Both the position numbers and the translations under genes were made by a program. A stretch of DNA of 64,000 nucleotides, taken from assembly GCF_000381905.1 (NCBI RefSeq), contig NZ_KB907260.1, positions 92,678 to 156,677 of the forward strand, read 5' to 3'. The notes beneath the pieces were generated by a model, which saw nothing but the letters and a program-made list of their open reading frames with translations, did no database searches and had not been told where the DNA came from. The stretch's first letter is position 1. Each line of letters starts with the position of its first letter. Of the stretch, positions 53,185 to 61,013 are shown piece by piece. The DNA comes from Paenibacillus fonticola DSM 21315. Its GTDB lineage: Bacteria > Bacillota > Bacilli > Paenibacillales > Paenibacillaceae.

Positions 53185-53226
53185 ATAGTGAAAGAGCCTT
53201 CGGTCACCCGAGGGCTCTTTCACTAT
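53185..53226. terminator. bidirectional terminator between convergent genes
   Basis: ATAGTGAAAGAGCC pairs with GGCTCTTTCACTAT (perfect 14 bp) with an inner CGG/CCG loop. It is followed by TATTATC on the plus side and a T-rich stretch on the minus side. Confidence 0.8.
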
Positions 53227-53232
53227 TATCGG

Positions 53233-54783
53233 CTATTGCCTGTTATCCTGTTCAATCAGTTCTATCCATTCGTTGTATTCGGTCTGCAGCTTCGTATAAT
53301 CGTCCTTCAGACGGTCATACTCCTCCTTCGACCTCTGCATTTCCTCGCGCTCCATCTCGCGGGCAGTTTGCAGCAGCCTGTATTCATGCGATACGACCTC
53401 ATAGCTTTCCGACAGTTCCTTTAATTGGCTAGCTAGACGGGATTTCTCCTCCTCGATTTCACGGTATTGCGAGGACAGATCCATAACCTGCTCTCCGCCA
53501 GCCGCACATTGCTGCTGCCATTCCTGCAATTGCCGCTGTAAATCAGCCTCTGTCTCACGCCAAGAGACAAGCTCCTGTTCCGCGGAAGCCAGCTGCTGTC
53601 TCCATTCCTCTTCCCTGCGTTCGGCCTCAATGCGAATTTGCTCCTGGTCTTCCGCCATAGCGGCATAGCCTAGTGCTTCCTGCTCCAACTCGGCTAGCCT
53701 GCTGCCAAGACGCTGCACTTCCTCTTGCAGGCGAGAGTTTTCCCGGACCGTGGCGCCGGACGATTGCAGTGCATGCTCATGCTCCAGACGGATCTGTTCC
53801 AACTCGCTTCTCAAGCGTTCCGCATCGTTCGTTAATGCGCTTGCCTTAGCCTTCTCTTCTTTAAGGCTTTCATAAGCCGCTTCCGCTTCCCTCTTCACCG
53901 TTTTCAGTTCGGTTTTCAATTGCTCTCCCAACTCGGAAGCTTCCAACAGCCCAATTTCAAGACGGTTAATCTCTTCATTGCGTCTTTCCGCCAGCTTTTG
54001 CCATGTCTTCTCGTTCTGGGCCGCTTCGGCAGCCTCTGAACGAAGCTTAGCCTCACTTTCCTTTGCTTCCGCAAGCAATTCCTGCTGCCGCTGCTTCTCG
54101 GCTTCAGCAGCCTGAAGGGATTGCTTCAATAGTTGAAGCTGCCGTTCAAGCTTGCTTTGGTTGTCCTTCATTCGCTGCTCAGCAGCTTTGGCGTTGTTTT
54201 CCCGCTGCGTCGCACCTTTAAGCTGTTCGGCGAGTTTCTCGCGTTCCTCTTTCTCCCGCCTTGCCTCCTGCTCTGCTGCCCGCAATTTGGCTTGAAGCTG
54301 TGAAGAGCTGCCCCGCTGCTCATGTAATTGGACTTCCAGTTCCTTCGTGCGTCCAGTAAGCTTGGCAATATCCGCTTCCTGACTCTTAAGCGCAGCTTCC
54401 GCTTTGGATAACTGTTCGGCTACTGTCTTCTTGTCGCTCTTCAGTTGATGATGCTCCTCCTGCAGCGATTGGTGCGCATTCTCCTGCTTAGCTTGCAGAG
54501 CCTGCATGACGGATATTTCTTGGACAAGCTCCGCCTTCACCTGCTCCAGCCTATGCAAATCAGCCTGAAGCTCCTCGGCCTTCATCGCCTCCTCAGCCAT
54601 ACGAACTGCAGCCAGCACCGCCAAACGCGGAGTATCCAGATGGGAGTACATTTTGGAAATGACCCGCATATGGTCATCCACACGGCGGGCAACCTCTTTC
54701 ATATATTCAACATTGCTGCCGACGATTTTATAAGAAGTACCGTATATTTCAACATTTACACTGATACGATCAGGGATTGTCAA
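53233..54783 (-). CDS. zapA: cell-division protein ZapA with long coiled-coil extension
   Basis: The N-terminal 75 residues form a ZapA domain: VNVEIYGTSYKIVGSN, then RVDDHMRVISKM and RLAVLAAVRMAEEAMK. The remaining about 430 residues are continuous Gln/Glu/Ala/Leu-rich coiled coil with no other domain. Classical ZapA is only about 85-110 aa and bundles FtsZ; here it is fused to a rod. The start is read as TTG at 54783 because GAAGGAGG lies 9 bases upstream; the ATG at 54816 has no proper ribosome site. The gene lies just after pheT, the usual neighbour in Bacillales. Confidence 0.85.
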   Translation of the reverse strand: MTIPDRISVNVEIYGTSYKIVGSNVEYMKEVARRVDDHMRVISKMYSHLDTPRLAVLAAVRMAEEAMKAEELQADLHRLEQVKAELVQEISVMQALQAKQENAHQSLQEEHHQLKSDKKTVAEQLSKAEAALKSQEADIAKLTGRTKELEVQLHEQRGSSSQLQAKLRAAEQEARREKEEREKLAEQLKGATQRENNAKAAEQRMKDNQSKLERQLQLLKQSLQAAEAEKQRQQELLAEAKESEAKLRSEAAEAAQNEKTWQKLAERRNEEINRLEIGLLEASELGEQLKTELKTVKREAEAAYESLKEEKAKASALTNDAERLRSELEQIRLEHEHALQSSGATVRENSRLQEEVQRLGSRLAELEQEALGYAAMAEDQEQIRIEAERREEEWRQQLASAEQELVSWRETEADLQRQLQEWQQQCAAGGEQVMDLSSQYREIEEEKSRLASQLKELSESYEVVSHEYRLLQTAREMEREEMQRSKEEYDRLKDDYTKLQTEYNEWIELIEQDNRQ

Positions 54784-54837
54784 AATGTTGTGCCTCCTTC
54801 GGTCCTTACGTTTCATCTAAGATGCCCTTGCTTGGAC

Positions 54838-54877
54838 GAAAATCACATCGAATCGATACTATCTTGATTCGATGTGA
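54838..54877 (-). terminator. terminator of pheST
   Basis: On the minus strand TCACATCGAATC (54877-54866) pairs with GATTCGATGTGA (54854-54843), followed by TTTTCG. Confidence 0.85.
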
Positions 54878-54893
54878 CTTTGTGTAATTCCTG

Positions 54894-57347
54894 CTATTTT
54901 CTTAATTCGGCTGCAAAAGTTTGCTCCAGTGCAGACACAACTTGGTCATGCACCGCAGCGATCTCCCCATCGGTCAATGTACGTTCCTTATGGCGGTATA
55001 CGAGAGACAAGGCTACGCTTTTCTTGTCCTCGCCCAGCTTGCTGCCCGTATACACATCAAACACATCAAGTTCTTCCAACAGTTCGCCCGCTGTATTCCG
55101 AATTACGGCCAGCAGCGCCCCCGCCTCGACGTCCGCACCCACAACGATGGCGATATCCCGCTCCATGGCAGGATAACGAGGAAGCTCGCGATAGACAGCG
55201 GTATCCCCGGCGTATTCGTATATTGGCTCAAGATGCAGCTCGGCAACGTAAGTATCCTCAAGATCATGTTCGCGCTGCAGCTCAGGATGCAGCTGTCCAA
55301 GCGAACCAAGCAGCTGTTTGCCCGAAGGCGTGTTTAAATATACTGAAGCTGACCGCCCAGGATGGAAGCCTTGCGGTGCATCCGCTTCATAGCTAACAAG
55401 CCCGCTGATTCCAAGAGAAGCAAATATGCTCTCCAGCGCCCCCTTCAAATCGAAGAAATCAACCTTTACAGGGTTAGCATTCCAGCGTTTCTCTTCACGA
55501 TCTCCAGCAAGCAGCAAACCGAGCACAGTTATTTCATTTGGCTGTTTTGTCAACTGCTCCTCTTCGGTCTGAAATACGCTGCCCAGTTCAAACAGGGCTA
55601 GGTTATCGTGTTTCCGATTGCGGTTATAAGCAGCAATGTTCATCAGTCCCGGAATTAAGCTCATTCGCAGCACGCTGCGGTCCTCGCTCATCGGCATGGC
55701 CAGCTTTACTTCGCGTGCACCGGCTATGCCAAGCTCAGGAAACAACGGACCATAGCCTTCATGGATAAAGGAGTACCCCATCACTTCCTGCCAGCCCCCA
55801 TGCACCAGCAGCCCTCTTAAAGCACGGCGAAGTGCTTGCGGCTTCGTATATCCGCCGGCCGTAGTCGGTCCTTCGATGGCTGTGGTCGGGATATTGTCAT
55901 AGCCATACAGCCTGGCCACCTCTTCAATCAGATCGACATCCCGCGTAATATCCCCCCGCCGGGTTGGCACGCGAACTTCAAGCGCATGGTCAGCCAAATC
56001 GCCACACTCAAAATGCAAACGGGCCATAATCGCTTTCGTCTCCTGCGCAGAAATCTCCGTCCCCAAATAAGCGTTTAATTTCGTCAATGAGAGGGCGATG
56101 ACTTTGTCCTCCGCCTTAGAAACCACAGCTTCAACAACACCTTGAAGCACTTTGCCTCCCGCATACAGCGTCATTAGCTCAGCCGCCCGATTCAGTGCTG
56201 GGATAACCGCAGCAGGGTCAACCTCCTTCTCAAAGCGCAAGGATGCCTCGGAGCGCAGTCCTAAGTGACGCGATGTTTTGCGTACTGAACCGCCGTCAAA
56301 TTTAGCCGATTCGAGAACGATATTGACGGTCTTCCCAGTCACCTCCGAGTTCAGCCCGCCCATAACTCCAGCAAGGCCAACCGGCTGATCCTCTCCGTCT
56401 ACGATCAGCAAGGCGCCCGGCTCGAGCTCTCTATCTTGACCGTCCAGTGTGACCAGCTTCTCGCCTGCTCTGGCTTCACGTACTCCGATGACGCCACCCT
56501 TAATCGTATCCGCATCAAAAGCATGCAGCGGTTGTCCATATTCCAGCATGACATAGTTCGTTATATCTACAATGTTGTTGATCGGACGAATGCCCGCGGC
56601 CATCAAGCGGTTTTGCATCCATTGCGGCGAAGCGCCGATCGTGACGTCCGAAATATATCTGACCGAATAACGGCTGCACAAATCGTCGGCTTCTATTTTG
56701 ACAGCAATGCGTTCACTGGCAGGCTGCGCAGCCTCGATCAGCCTTTTATCCGGCTCTGGCAGCTTGATCTCTCTATCCAAAATAGCGGCTACTTCATAAG
56801 CCGCTCCCAGCATGCTCAAGCAGTCAGATCTGTTTGGCGTAAGATCGAAATCAAGCACCTTGTCATCCAATCCAAGCAGCTGCGTGATCGGCGTGCCGAT
56901 TTCTGTCCCTGCCGGCAGCACGAGGATGCCTTCCTGCTGCTCCTTCGGAAGCAGCTTGTCATTGAGGCCCAGCTCTTTGGCCGAACAGATCATCCCTTGG
57001 GAGAGCACGCCGCGCAGCTTGGCCTTCTTAATGTCCAGCCCACCAGGAAGCTTCGCTCCAACGAGTGCGACAGGCACAGTTTGGCCGGCATCCACATTTT
57101 TTGCGCCGCATACAATTTGCAGTTCTTCCTCCAGCCCGGCATCGACGATGCATACGTTCAGCTTATCCGCATCAGGATGCTTTTCCTTGCTCTTTACATA
57201 ACCGGCAACTACTTTAGTTACACCCTTATTCCGCTCCTCGATGGCATCGATCTCGATGCCCGAACGGGTAATTTGCTCCGCTAACTCCTCGATATTCACT
57301 TGATCCAGTGATACATATTCCGACAACCACTCGGTTGAAACCTTCAT
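54894..57347 (-). CDS. pheT: phenylalanyl-tRNA synthetase beta subunit
   Basis: An 817-aa subunit with the N-terminal tRNA-binding (EMAP) domain around CIVDAGLEEELQIVCGAKNV, then B5, editing and C-terminal anticodon-binding (FDX-ACB) domains with RYPAMERDIA near residue 725. The length is normal. It forms the alpha2-beta2 enzyme with PheS, whose gene lies 27 bases upstream. AAGGAAGGG precedes the ATG. Confidence 0.97.
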   Translation of the reverse strand: MKVSTEWLSEYVSLDQVNIEELAEQITRSGIEIDAIEERNKGVTKVVAGYVKSKEKHPDADKLNVCIVDAGLEEELQIVCGAKNVDAGQTVPVALVGAKLPGGLDIKKAKLRGVLSQGMICSAKELGLNDKLLPKEQQEGILVLPAGTEIGTPITQLLGLDDKVLDFDLTPNRSDCLSMLGAAYEVAAILDREIKLPEPDKRLIEAAQPASERIAVKIEADDLCSRYSVRYISDVTIGASPQWMQNRLMAAGIRPINNIVDITNYVMLEYGQPLHAFDADTIKGGVIGVREARAGEKLVTLDGQDRELEPGALLIVDGEDQPVGLAGVMGGLNSEVTGKTVNIVLESAKFDGGSVRKTSRHLGLRSEASLRFEKEVDPAAVIPALNRAAELMTLYAGGKVLQGVVEAVVSKAEDKVIALSLTKLNAYLGTEISAQETKAIMARLHFECGDLADHALEVRVPTRRGDITRDVDLIEEVARLYGYDNIPTTAIEGPTTAGGYTKPQALRRALRGLLVHGGWQEVMGYSFIHEGYGPLFPELGIAGAREVKLAMPMSEDRSVLRMSLIPGLMNIAAYNRNRKHDNLALFELGSVFQTEEEQLTKQPNEITVLGLLLAGDREEKRWNANPVKVDFFDLKGALESIFASLGISGLVSYEADAPQGFHPGRSASVYLNTPSGKQLLGSLGQLHPELQREHDLEDTYVAELHLEPIYEYAGDTAVYRELPRYPAMERDIAIVVGADVEAGALLAVIRNTAGELLEELDVFDVYTGSKLGEDKKSVALSLVYRHKERTLTDGEIAAVHDQVVSALEQTFAAELRK

Positions 57348-57374
57348 GCCAAATTCCCTTCCTTCTTCACAGAA

Positions 57375-58409
57375 TTAAATTCGGGCAAACTGCCCCAAGA
57401 AACGCAAATCATTATTAAAGAAATGGCGAATGTCATCTACGCCGTACTTCAGCATCGCAATTCGCTCTACGCCCATCCCGAAAGCAAAACCGCTATATTG
57501 CTCTGGATCGTAGCCGCTCATCTCCAGAACGCGGGGATGAACCATACCGCTTCCGAGTATTTCCAGCCATCCGGTATTTTTGCATACCCGGCAGCCGCTC
57601 CCGGCGCATTTTACGCAGGTCACGTCCACCTCGACACTAGGTTCAGTAAATGGAAAGAAGCTTGGCCGCAGGCGGATTTGCGTGTTCGGTCCGAACATCT
57701 CCCGTGTAAATTGCAGCAGAGTGCCCTTGAGGTCGCTCATACGGATATTTTTGCCAATGACAAGCCCTTCAATTTGGTGAAATTGGAACGAATGCGTAGC
57801 GTCGTCGTCATCTCGGCGGTAAACACGGCCCGGACAAATGACTTTGACAGGCACCTCGCCTTTCATCGCTTCCATCGTTCTAACCTGTACCGGAGAGGTT
57901 TGCGTACGCATAAGCAAATCTTCCGTCAGATAGAAGGAGTCCTGCATATCGCGGGCGGGGTGGTTTTTAGGCAAATTAAGTGCTTCAAAGTTATAGTAAT
58001 CGGTCTCAACCTCCGGCCCCTCGGCAATACGGTAGCCCATCCCGATGAAAATATCCTCAATGTCCTGAATAACCTGGTTGAGCGGATGTACGCTGCCCTG
58101 CTTCAATGGACGCCCTGGCAAGGTGACATCTACTTTTTCCGCAGCGAGACGCTTTTCCGTCTCCTGCCGCTGAAAATGCAGCTGCTTCTCTTCAATTAAA
58201 GCTTCAATCGCCCCACGGACCTCATTGGCTACCTGACCTATAACCGGACGCTCCTCTGCGCTCAATGCGCCCATGCCCCGCAAAATTTCAGTTAATGCGC
58301 CCTTCTTGCCCAAATATTTAACCCGAAGGTCGTTTAATTGAGCTGCATCGGCTACTGCATTCAATTGAGCTACAGCTTCGTGCTTGAGTGCTTCCAAACG
58401 TTCTTTCAT
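57375..58409 (-). CDS. pheS: phenylalanyl-tRNA synthetase alpha subunit
   Basis: A 344-aa catalytic subunit: N-terminal coiled coil (about 1-90) that binds tRNA, then the class II core with [20 protein letters not shown] near 200, [13 protein letters not shown] near 255 and [11 protein letters not shown] near 317. AAGGAGG lies 7 bases before the ATG. The T-box leader upstream controls both subunits. Confidence 0.97.
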   Translation of the reverse strand: MKERLEALKHEAVAQLNAVADAAQLNDLRVKYLGKKGALTEILRGMGALSAEERPVIGQVANEVRGAIEALIEEKQLHFQRQETEKRLAAEKVDVTLPGRPLKQGSVHPLNQVIQDIEDIFIGMGYRIAEGPEVETDYYNFEALNLPKNHPARDMQDSFYLTEDLLMRTQTSPVQVRTMEAMKGEVPVKVICPGRVYRRDDDDATHSFQFHQIEGLVIGKNIRMSDLKGTLLQFTREMFGPNTQIRLRPSFFPFTEPSVEVDVTCVKCAGSGCRVCKNTGWLEILGSGMVHPRVLEMSGYDPEQYSGFAFGMGVERIAMLKYGVDDIRHFFNNDLRFLGQFARI

Positions 58410-58430
58410 GGATAATCCTCCTTAGGTTGA

Positions 58431-58815
58431 ATAAAAAAAAGGCCTTTCTCCCGAAAAGGGACGAAAAGACCGTGGTACCACCCTTGTTAGAGCCTATAAC
58501 AGGAACTGCAATACAACTGTGCAGGAACGTGCAGTTGCAAACATAAGGCTAGCCTGCCAATGAACTCTCACTCGAACGATATAACGGATCGTAGCCGGTA
58601 TCCTCTACTTATCGCATGTAAAAACAGCGTGGCACGCGGGTTCAAGGAACTGCTCCGGAGCGAAATTCGGCAGTCTGTTTCCATAGAGACGCTCTCAGTC
58701 TGTGGCGGCTCTTCCCTGTAAGGAGGCTTCTGCTTACTCTTCTCCATCATCGCATTTACATTTAGATTTACTGTTTCCCTAAAAATCATATTCAAAGCCA
58801 ATCAGCGATGGCTTA
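58431..58815 (-). promoter_or_regulatory. T-box riboswitch of pheST (Phe)
   Basis: The T-box core AAGGGTGGTACCACG is at 58485-58471. A terminator follows (GGTCTTTTCGTCCC/GGGAGAAAGGCC, then eight Ts, 58471-58433). CCGAATTTCGC at about 58670-58660 contains TTC (58664-58662) or TTT, both phenylalanine codons, in the expected specifier region. Confidence 0.9.
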
Positions 58816-58821
58816 CCTGTT

Positions 58822-58850
58822 ATTATAGGCAAAGTCGCCGGCGATGGCAA
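58822..58850 (-). promoter_or_regulatory. sigma-A promoter of the pheST T-box
   Basis: On the minus strand TTGCCA (58850-58845), 17 bases, TATAAT (58827-58822). Confidence 0.8.
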
Positions 58851-58889
58851 GGAGCAGGCTGTTTGGATCATACTACGCCGCCAGCACGG

Positions 58890-58972
58890 TAAACGCTCTT
58901 AGCCTCTTAGCTTATTATTTTCTTAGCTTATTAGCCCATTAACCTCTTAGTTCATTAGTTTCTTAGTTTCTT
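58890..58972. repeat. degenerate TTAG-rich repeats upstream of ywbE
   Basis: About seven imperfect units of CTCTTAG/TTCTTAG(C/T)TTATTAG type between the divergent pheST and ywbE promoters. Similar in style to the octamer array at 2.9 kb, but not exact. No gene. Confidence 0.5.
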
Positions 58973-58977
58973 TATTA

Positions 58978-59005
58978 TTGACGTAACAATATGATAAATT
59001 ATTAT
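58978..59005 (+). promoter_or_regulatory. promoter of ywbE
   Basis: TTGACG (58978-58983), 16 bases, TATTAT (59000-59005). Confidence 0.5.
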
Positions 59006-59073
59006 TACTGCATTAAAAAGCTATGGAATTTGAATCAGTACAATAAATTAACAAAAATAAGGAGCTGGAATTT

Positions 59074-59286
59074 ATGAGCGGTACTTTACGCAGTAATATT
59101 ACGCCAGGCATAACCGTTGATATTGTTCTCAAAAAAGATCAGGCCTCCGGACGATTGACCCGTGGCATCGTCAAAGACATCCTTACCAATTCGCCAAGCC
59201 ATCCGCATGGAATTAAAGTTCGGCTGCTGGACGGGCAAGTCGGCCGGGTCAAGGGGATTGTGCCGGACACTAGAAGCGGATCATAA
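59074..59286 (+). CDS. ywbE: YwbE-family protein
   Basis: A 70-aa beta-rich protein of the YwbE (DUF2196) family, function unknown. The pattern ITPGITVDIVLKKDQASGRL, then TRGIVKDILTNSPSHPHGI and VGRVKGIV is typical. Basic and small, perhaps RNA-binding. AAGGAG is 9 bases before the ATG. Confidence 0.85.
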   Translation: MSGTLRSNITPGITVDIVLKKDQASGRLTRGIVKDILTNSPSHPHGIKVRLLDGQVGRVKGIVPDTRSGS

Positions 59287-59320
59287 CTGCGGCTAATCCG
59301 GTTTCTTTTCCTGTAAATAA

Positions 59321-59350
59321 AGAACGAGCAGCTTCATGTCTGCCCGTTCT
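59321..59350. terminator. bidirectional terminator, ywbE and stress protein
   Basis: AGAACGAGCAG pairs with CTGCCCGTTCT (one mismatch). On the minus side it is followed by TTATTTAC, on the plus side by CTTCTAC. Confidence 0.55.
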
Positions 59351-59407
59351 CTTCTACGGTTACTAGCATAATTAATAGACTAGTATAGTTACCAGGATCA
59401 GCTGCGG

Positions 59408-60142
59408 CTACCAGGATCGGCGATTCGTCCGCGCATCCCGCTGTCTTCGATAATTGTTTATATCCGTATGCTCATCTTGTTCATTCCCTGATGATTCATT
59501 TCCCATTTGACTAGAGTTAAACTTCTCTTTATCGCTAGGTGGGGGTATTTCTTGATAAAATGTTCCCGCCGTCTCCCTCTTCTCTATCCTGGAGTTAGTT
59601 CCTGTTTCTCTATGAACCGCTGCATTAGCGCGATTTGCATCCGTTAATCCGAATTGATGAGAGTTCAGCGCCCGGTTATTTTGAAATACGCGATAGATTT
59701 CATTTTGCTGCGATTCGTTCCCATCTACCAGTACCAATATTCTGCCTTGTTCCACAAAACTTCCATACTCTTCAGCCTCATTTTCAGGGATTCCTAGACC
59801 AATCAATCCGCCAACTAATCCCCCGGCTCCAGCACCTACTACCGCTCCTGTTAGCGCAGCCGCAATCGGTCCTGCAGCAACAATTGGGCCTATACCGGGA
59901 ATCGCAAGTGCACCCAGTCCGGCCAGCAGCCCCGTAATCCCGCCGACCAAGCCTCCTGTTGCTGCCCCAGATGCAATCCCCTCCGGTGCTTTCGTTCCCG
60001 TATCTGCTTCAATGGAAGCTACGTCATCTGTGTTCCTGCCAACTATCGAAATATCATTCATAGAATATCCGTACCGTTTTAAATCTTCTATTGCATTTGA
60101 CGCATCCTGTTCCGAAGCAAATACGCCGACAATTTTCTTCAT
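59408..60142 (-). CDS. YflT-type general stress protein with glycine zipper
   Basis: A 244-aa protein. The N-terminus (MKKIVGVFASEQDASNAI, about 1-50) resembles the YflT/general stress protein 17M domain. A Gly/Ala-rich hydrophobic stretch of about 60 residues (58-118) resembles a glycine zipper membrane segment. A short ferredoxin-like strand with GRILVLVDG near 133 and a polar, disordered C-terminus rich in Arg/Asn/Gln follow. Such proteins are induced by general stress in Bacillus. AGGAGG lies 11 bases before the ATG. Confidence 0.75.
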   Translation of the reverse strand: MKKIVGVFASEQDASNAIEDLKRYGYSMNDISIVGRNTDDVASIEADTGTKAPEGIASGAATGGLVGGITGLLAGLGALAIPGIGPIVAAGPIAAALTGAVVGAGAGGLVGGLIGLGIPENEAEEYGSFVEQGRILVLVDGNESQQNEIYRVFQNNRALNSHQFGLTDANRANAAVHRETGTNSRIEKRETAGTFYQEIPPPSDKEKFNSSQMGNESSGNEQDEHTDINNYRRQRDARTNRRSW

Positions 60143-60189
60143 TATGGCTAATACCTCCTCAGGAATGTCTTATCAAACGACACTACACT

Positions 60190-60220
60190 GGTTAATTAAC
60201 CATTACGGAAATATTTAAAC
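60190..60220 (-). promoter_or_regulatory. sigma-B-like promoter and palindrome before the stress gene
   Basis: On the minus strand GTTTAA (60220-60215), 13 bases, GGTTAA (60201-60196), loosely like the sigma-B pattern GTTTAA/GGGTAT. The -10 lies in the perfect palindrome GGTTAATTAACC (60190-60201). Sigma-B is not certain in this lineage. Confidence 0.35.
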
Positions 60221-60474
60221 GGAAGAAGAGCGTTTCTGTGGCTCTGTAGCTCTGTGAAAAGAAATAAACAATAGGGGAAGACGTGTATAACAAACTAGGA
60301 TTTTATTCGAAGGAACTCTAGTTCACAAATTACTAAGTGATTTCTGCCCATTTTTGAGGCAGCCATTTTTCACCCCACTTTCAATTTACGAAGAGAGTTC
60401 TTCAAAAGTTAATTTTCTACATTGTTTAAGGATAAAAAAAGGATGAAAAGATAACTACTTGTCGTTAAGCTTCG
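60221..60474. other. intergenic spacer without a recognised gene
   Basis: AT-rich sequence between the stress-gene promoter and the gene remnant below; I see no RNA motif or coding frame in it. Confidence 0.4.
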
Positions 60475-60712
60475 ATGGTCTTTTCATTAACATACTCAAT
60501 TAGTTGCACAACCACATTTAAATCAAAAAAATCCCGCCGACCATATATAAGTGAGCAGGCTTGTCCTATAAAGGGGATTTTTTCCTCTCTTGTTTGATCT
60601 CCAGGGCAAGTGAAAACTTCTTCAAGTTGGATTGTGACAAATTCTTCTTACTTCAAGGACAAGATCAGCGCTGTCAGGTATTGATCTTTTTCCCAAAATA
60701 GGATATTTTAGA
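60475..60712 (-). pseudogene. frameshifted gene remnant
   Basis: A minus-strand frame ending at 60475 reads protein-like sequence (for example IPFIGQACSLIYGRRDFFDL and VVVQLIEYVNEKTIEA), but an in-frame stop and no start codon lie upstream. An overlapping second frame (about 60712-60630) reads plausible coding text such as SIPDSADLVLEVRRI, so a frameshift near 60640 is likely. No family recognised. The attenuated operon's promoter lies at the 5' edge of this remnant. Confidence 0.35.
60681..60709 (+). promoter_or_regulatory. promoter of the GTPase-phosphotransferase operon
   Basis: TTGATC (60681-60686), 17 bases, TATTTT (60704-60709). Start near 60716, about 45 bases before the uORF. Confidence 0.45.
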
Positions 60713-60761
60713 AACAGCTTAGTGATAAGCAAGTTCCTTACACGAAGGGAGATGTGTTTTG

Positions 60762-60794
60762 ATGGCTGCTACTTATACGGTGGTTCGATCTTAA
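60762..60794 (+). CDS. 10-aa leader peptide
   Basis: MAATYTVVRS, then TAA. GAAGGGAG lies 10 bases before the ATG. It precedes a GGCG/CGCC hairpin and two tandem terminators, the layout of ribosome-mediated attenuation in front of antibiotic-resistance genes in Firmicutes. That comparison is to general knowledge; I did not identify a known relative. Confidence 0.55.
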   Translation: MAATYTVVRS

Positions 60795-60889
60795 AACTGA
60801 ATAGCAGGCATATGCGAAAAAGGCGGGGAAACGCCCATATTATTTGCTATGCCATCCAAAGTAACCTTTCGTGAATATTGCTGTTTGCA

Positions 60890-60918
60890 GGATACGATGA
60901 AGGTCGTATCTTTTTTGC
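60890..60918 (+). terminator. first leader terminator (attenuator)
   Basis: GATACGA/TCGTATC with a 6-base loop, then six Ts. It lies 96 bases after the uORF stop and before the GTPase gene. Confidence 0.75.
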
Positions 60919-60924
60919 GTTCTG

Positions 60925-60975
60925 ATGCCGCGCGACAGCAGCTTCTTTAGAGGCTGCTTGTCCGTGGCATTTTTG
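60925..60975 (+). terminator. second leader terminator (attenuator)
   Basis: ATGCC/GGCAT and GACAGCAGC/GCTGCTTGTC (one bulge) form a long stem, followed by TTTTT. Both terminators are followed by TTTTTGCGT, as if duplicated. The GTPase ATG is 39 bases downstream. Confidence 0.75.
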
Positions 60976-61013
60976 CGTCCAAAAACAACATTAAAAGGAG
61001 CTAACAAAAAAAC

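Noticed and set aside
54783..54816. ATG at 54816 as the zapA start
   Set aside because: It has no proper ribosome site, while an ideal GAAGGAGG lies inside it and points to TTG at 54783.
58568..58801. 77-aa minus-strand frame before pheS
   Set aside because: Lies in the pheST T-box leader.
60535..60600. Inverted AAAAAATCCC / GGGGATTTTTT as a transposon end
   Set aside because: The loop is long and there is no transposase or target duplication; probably part of the decayed gene region.
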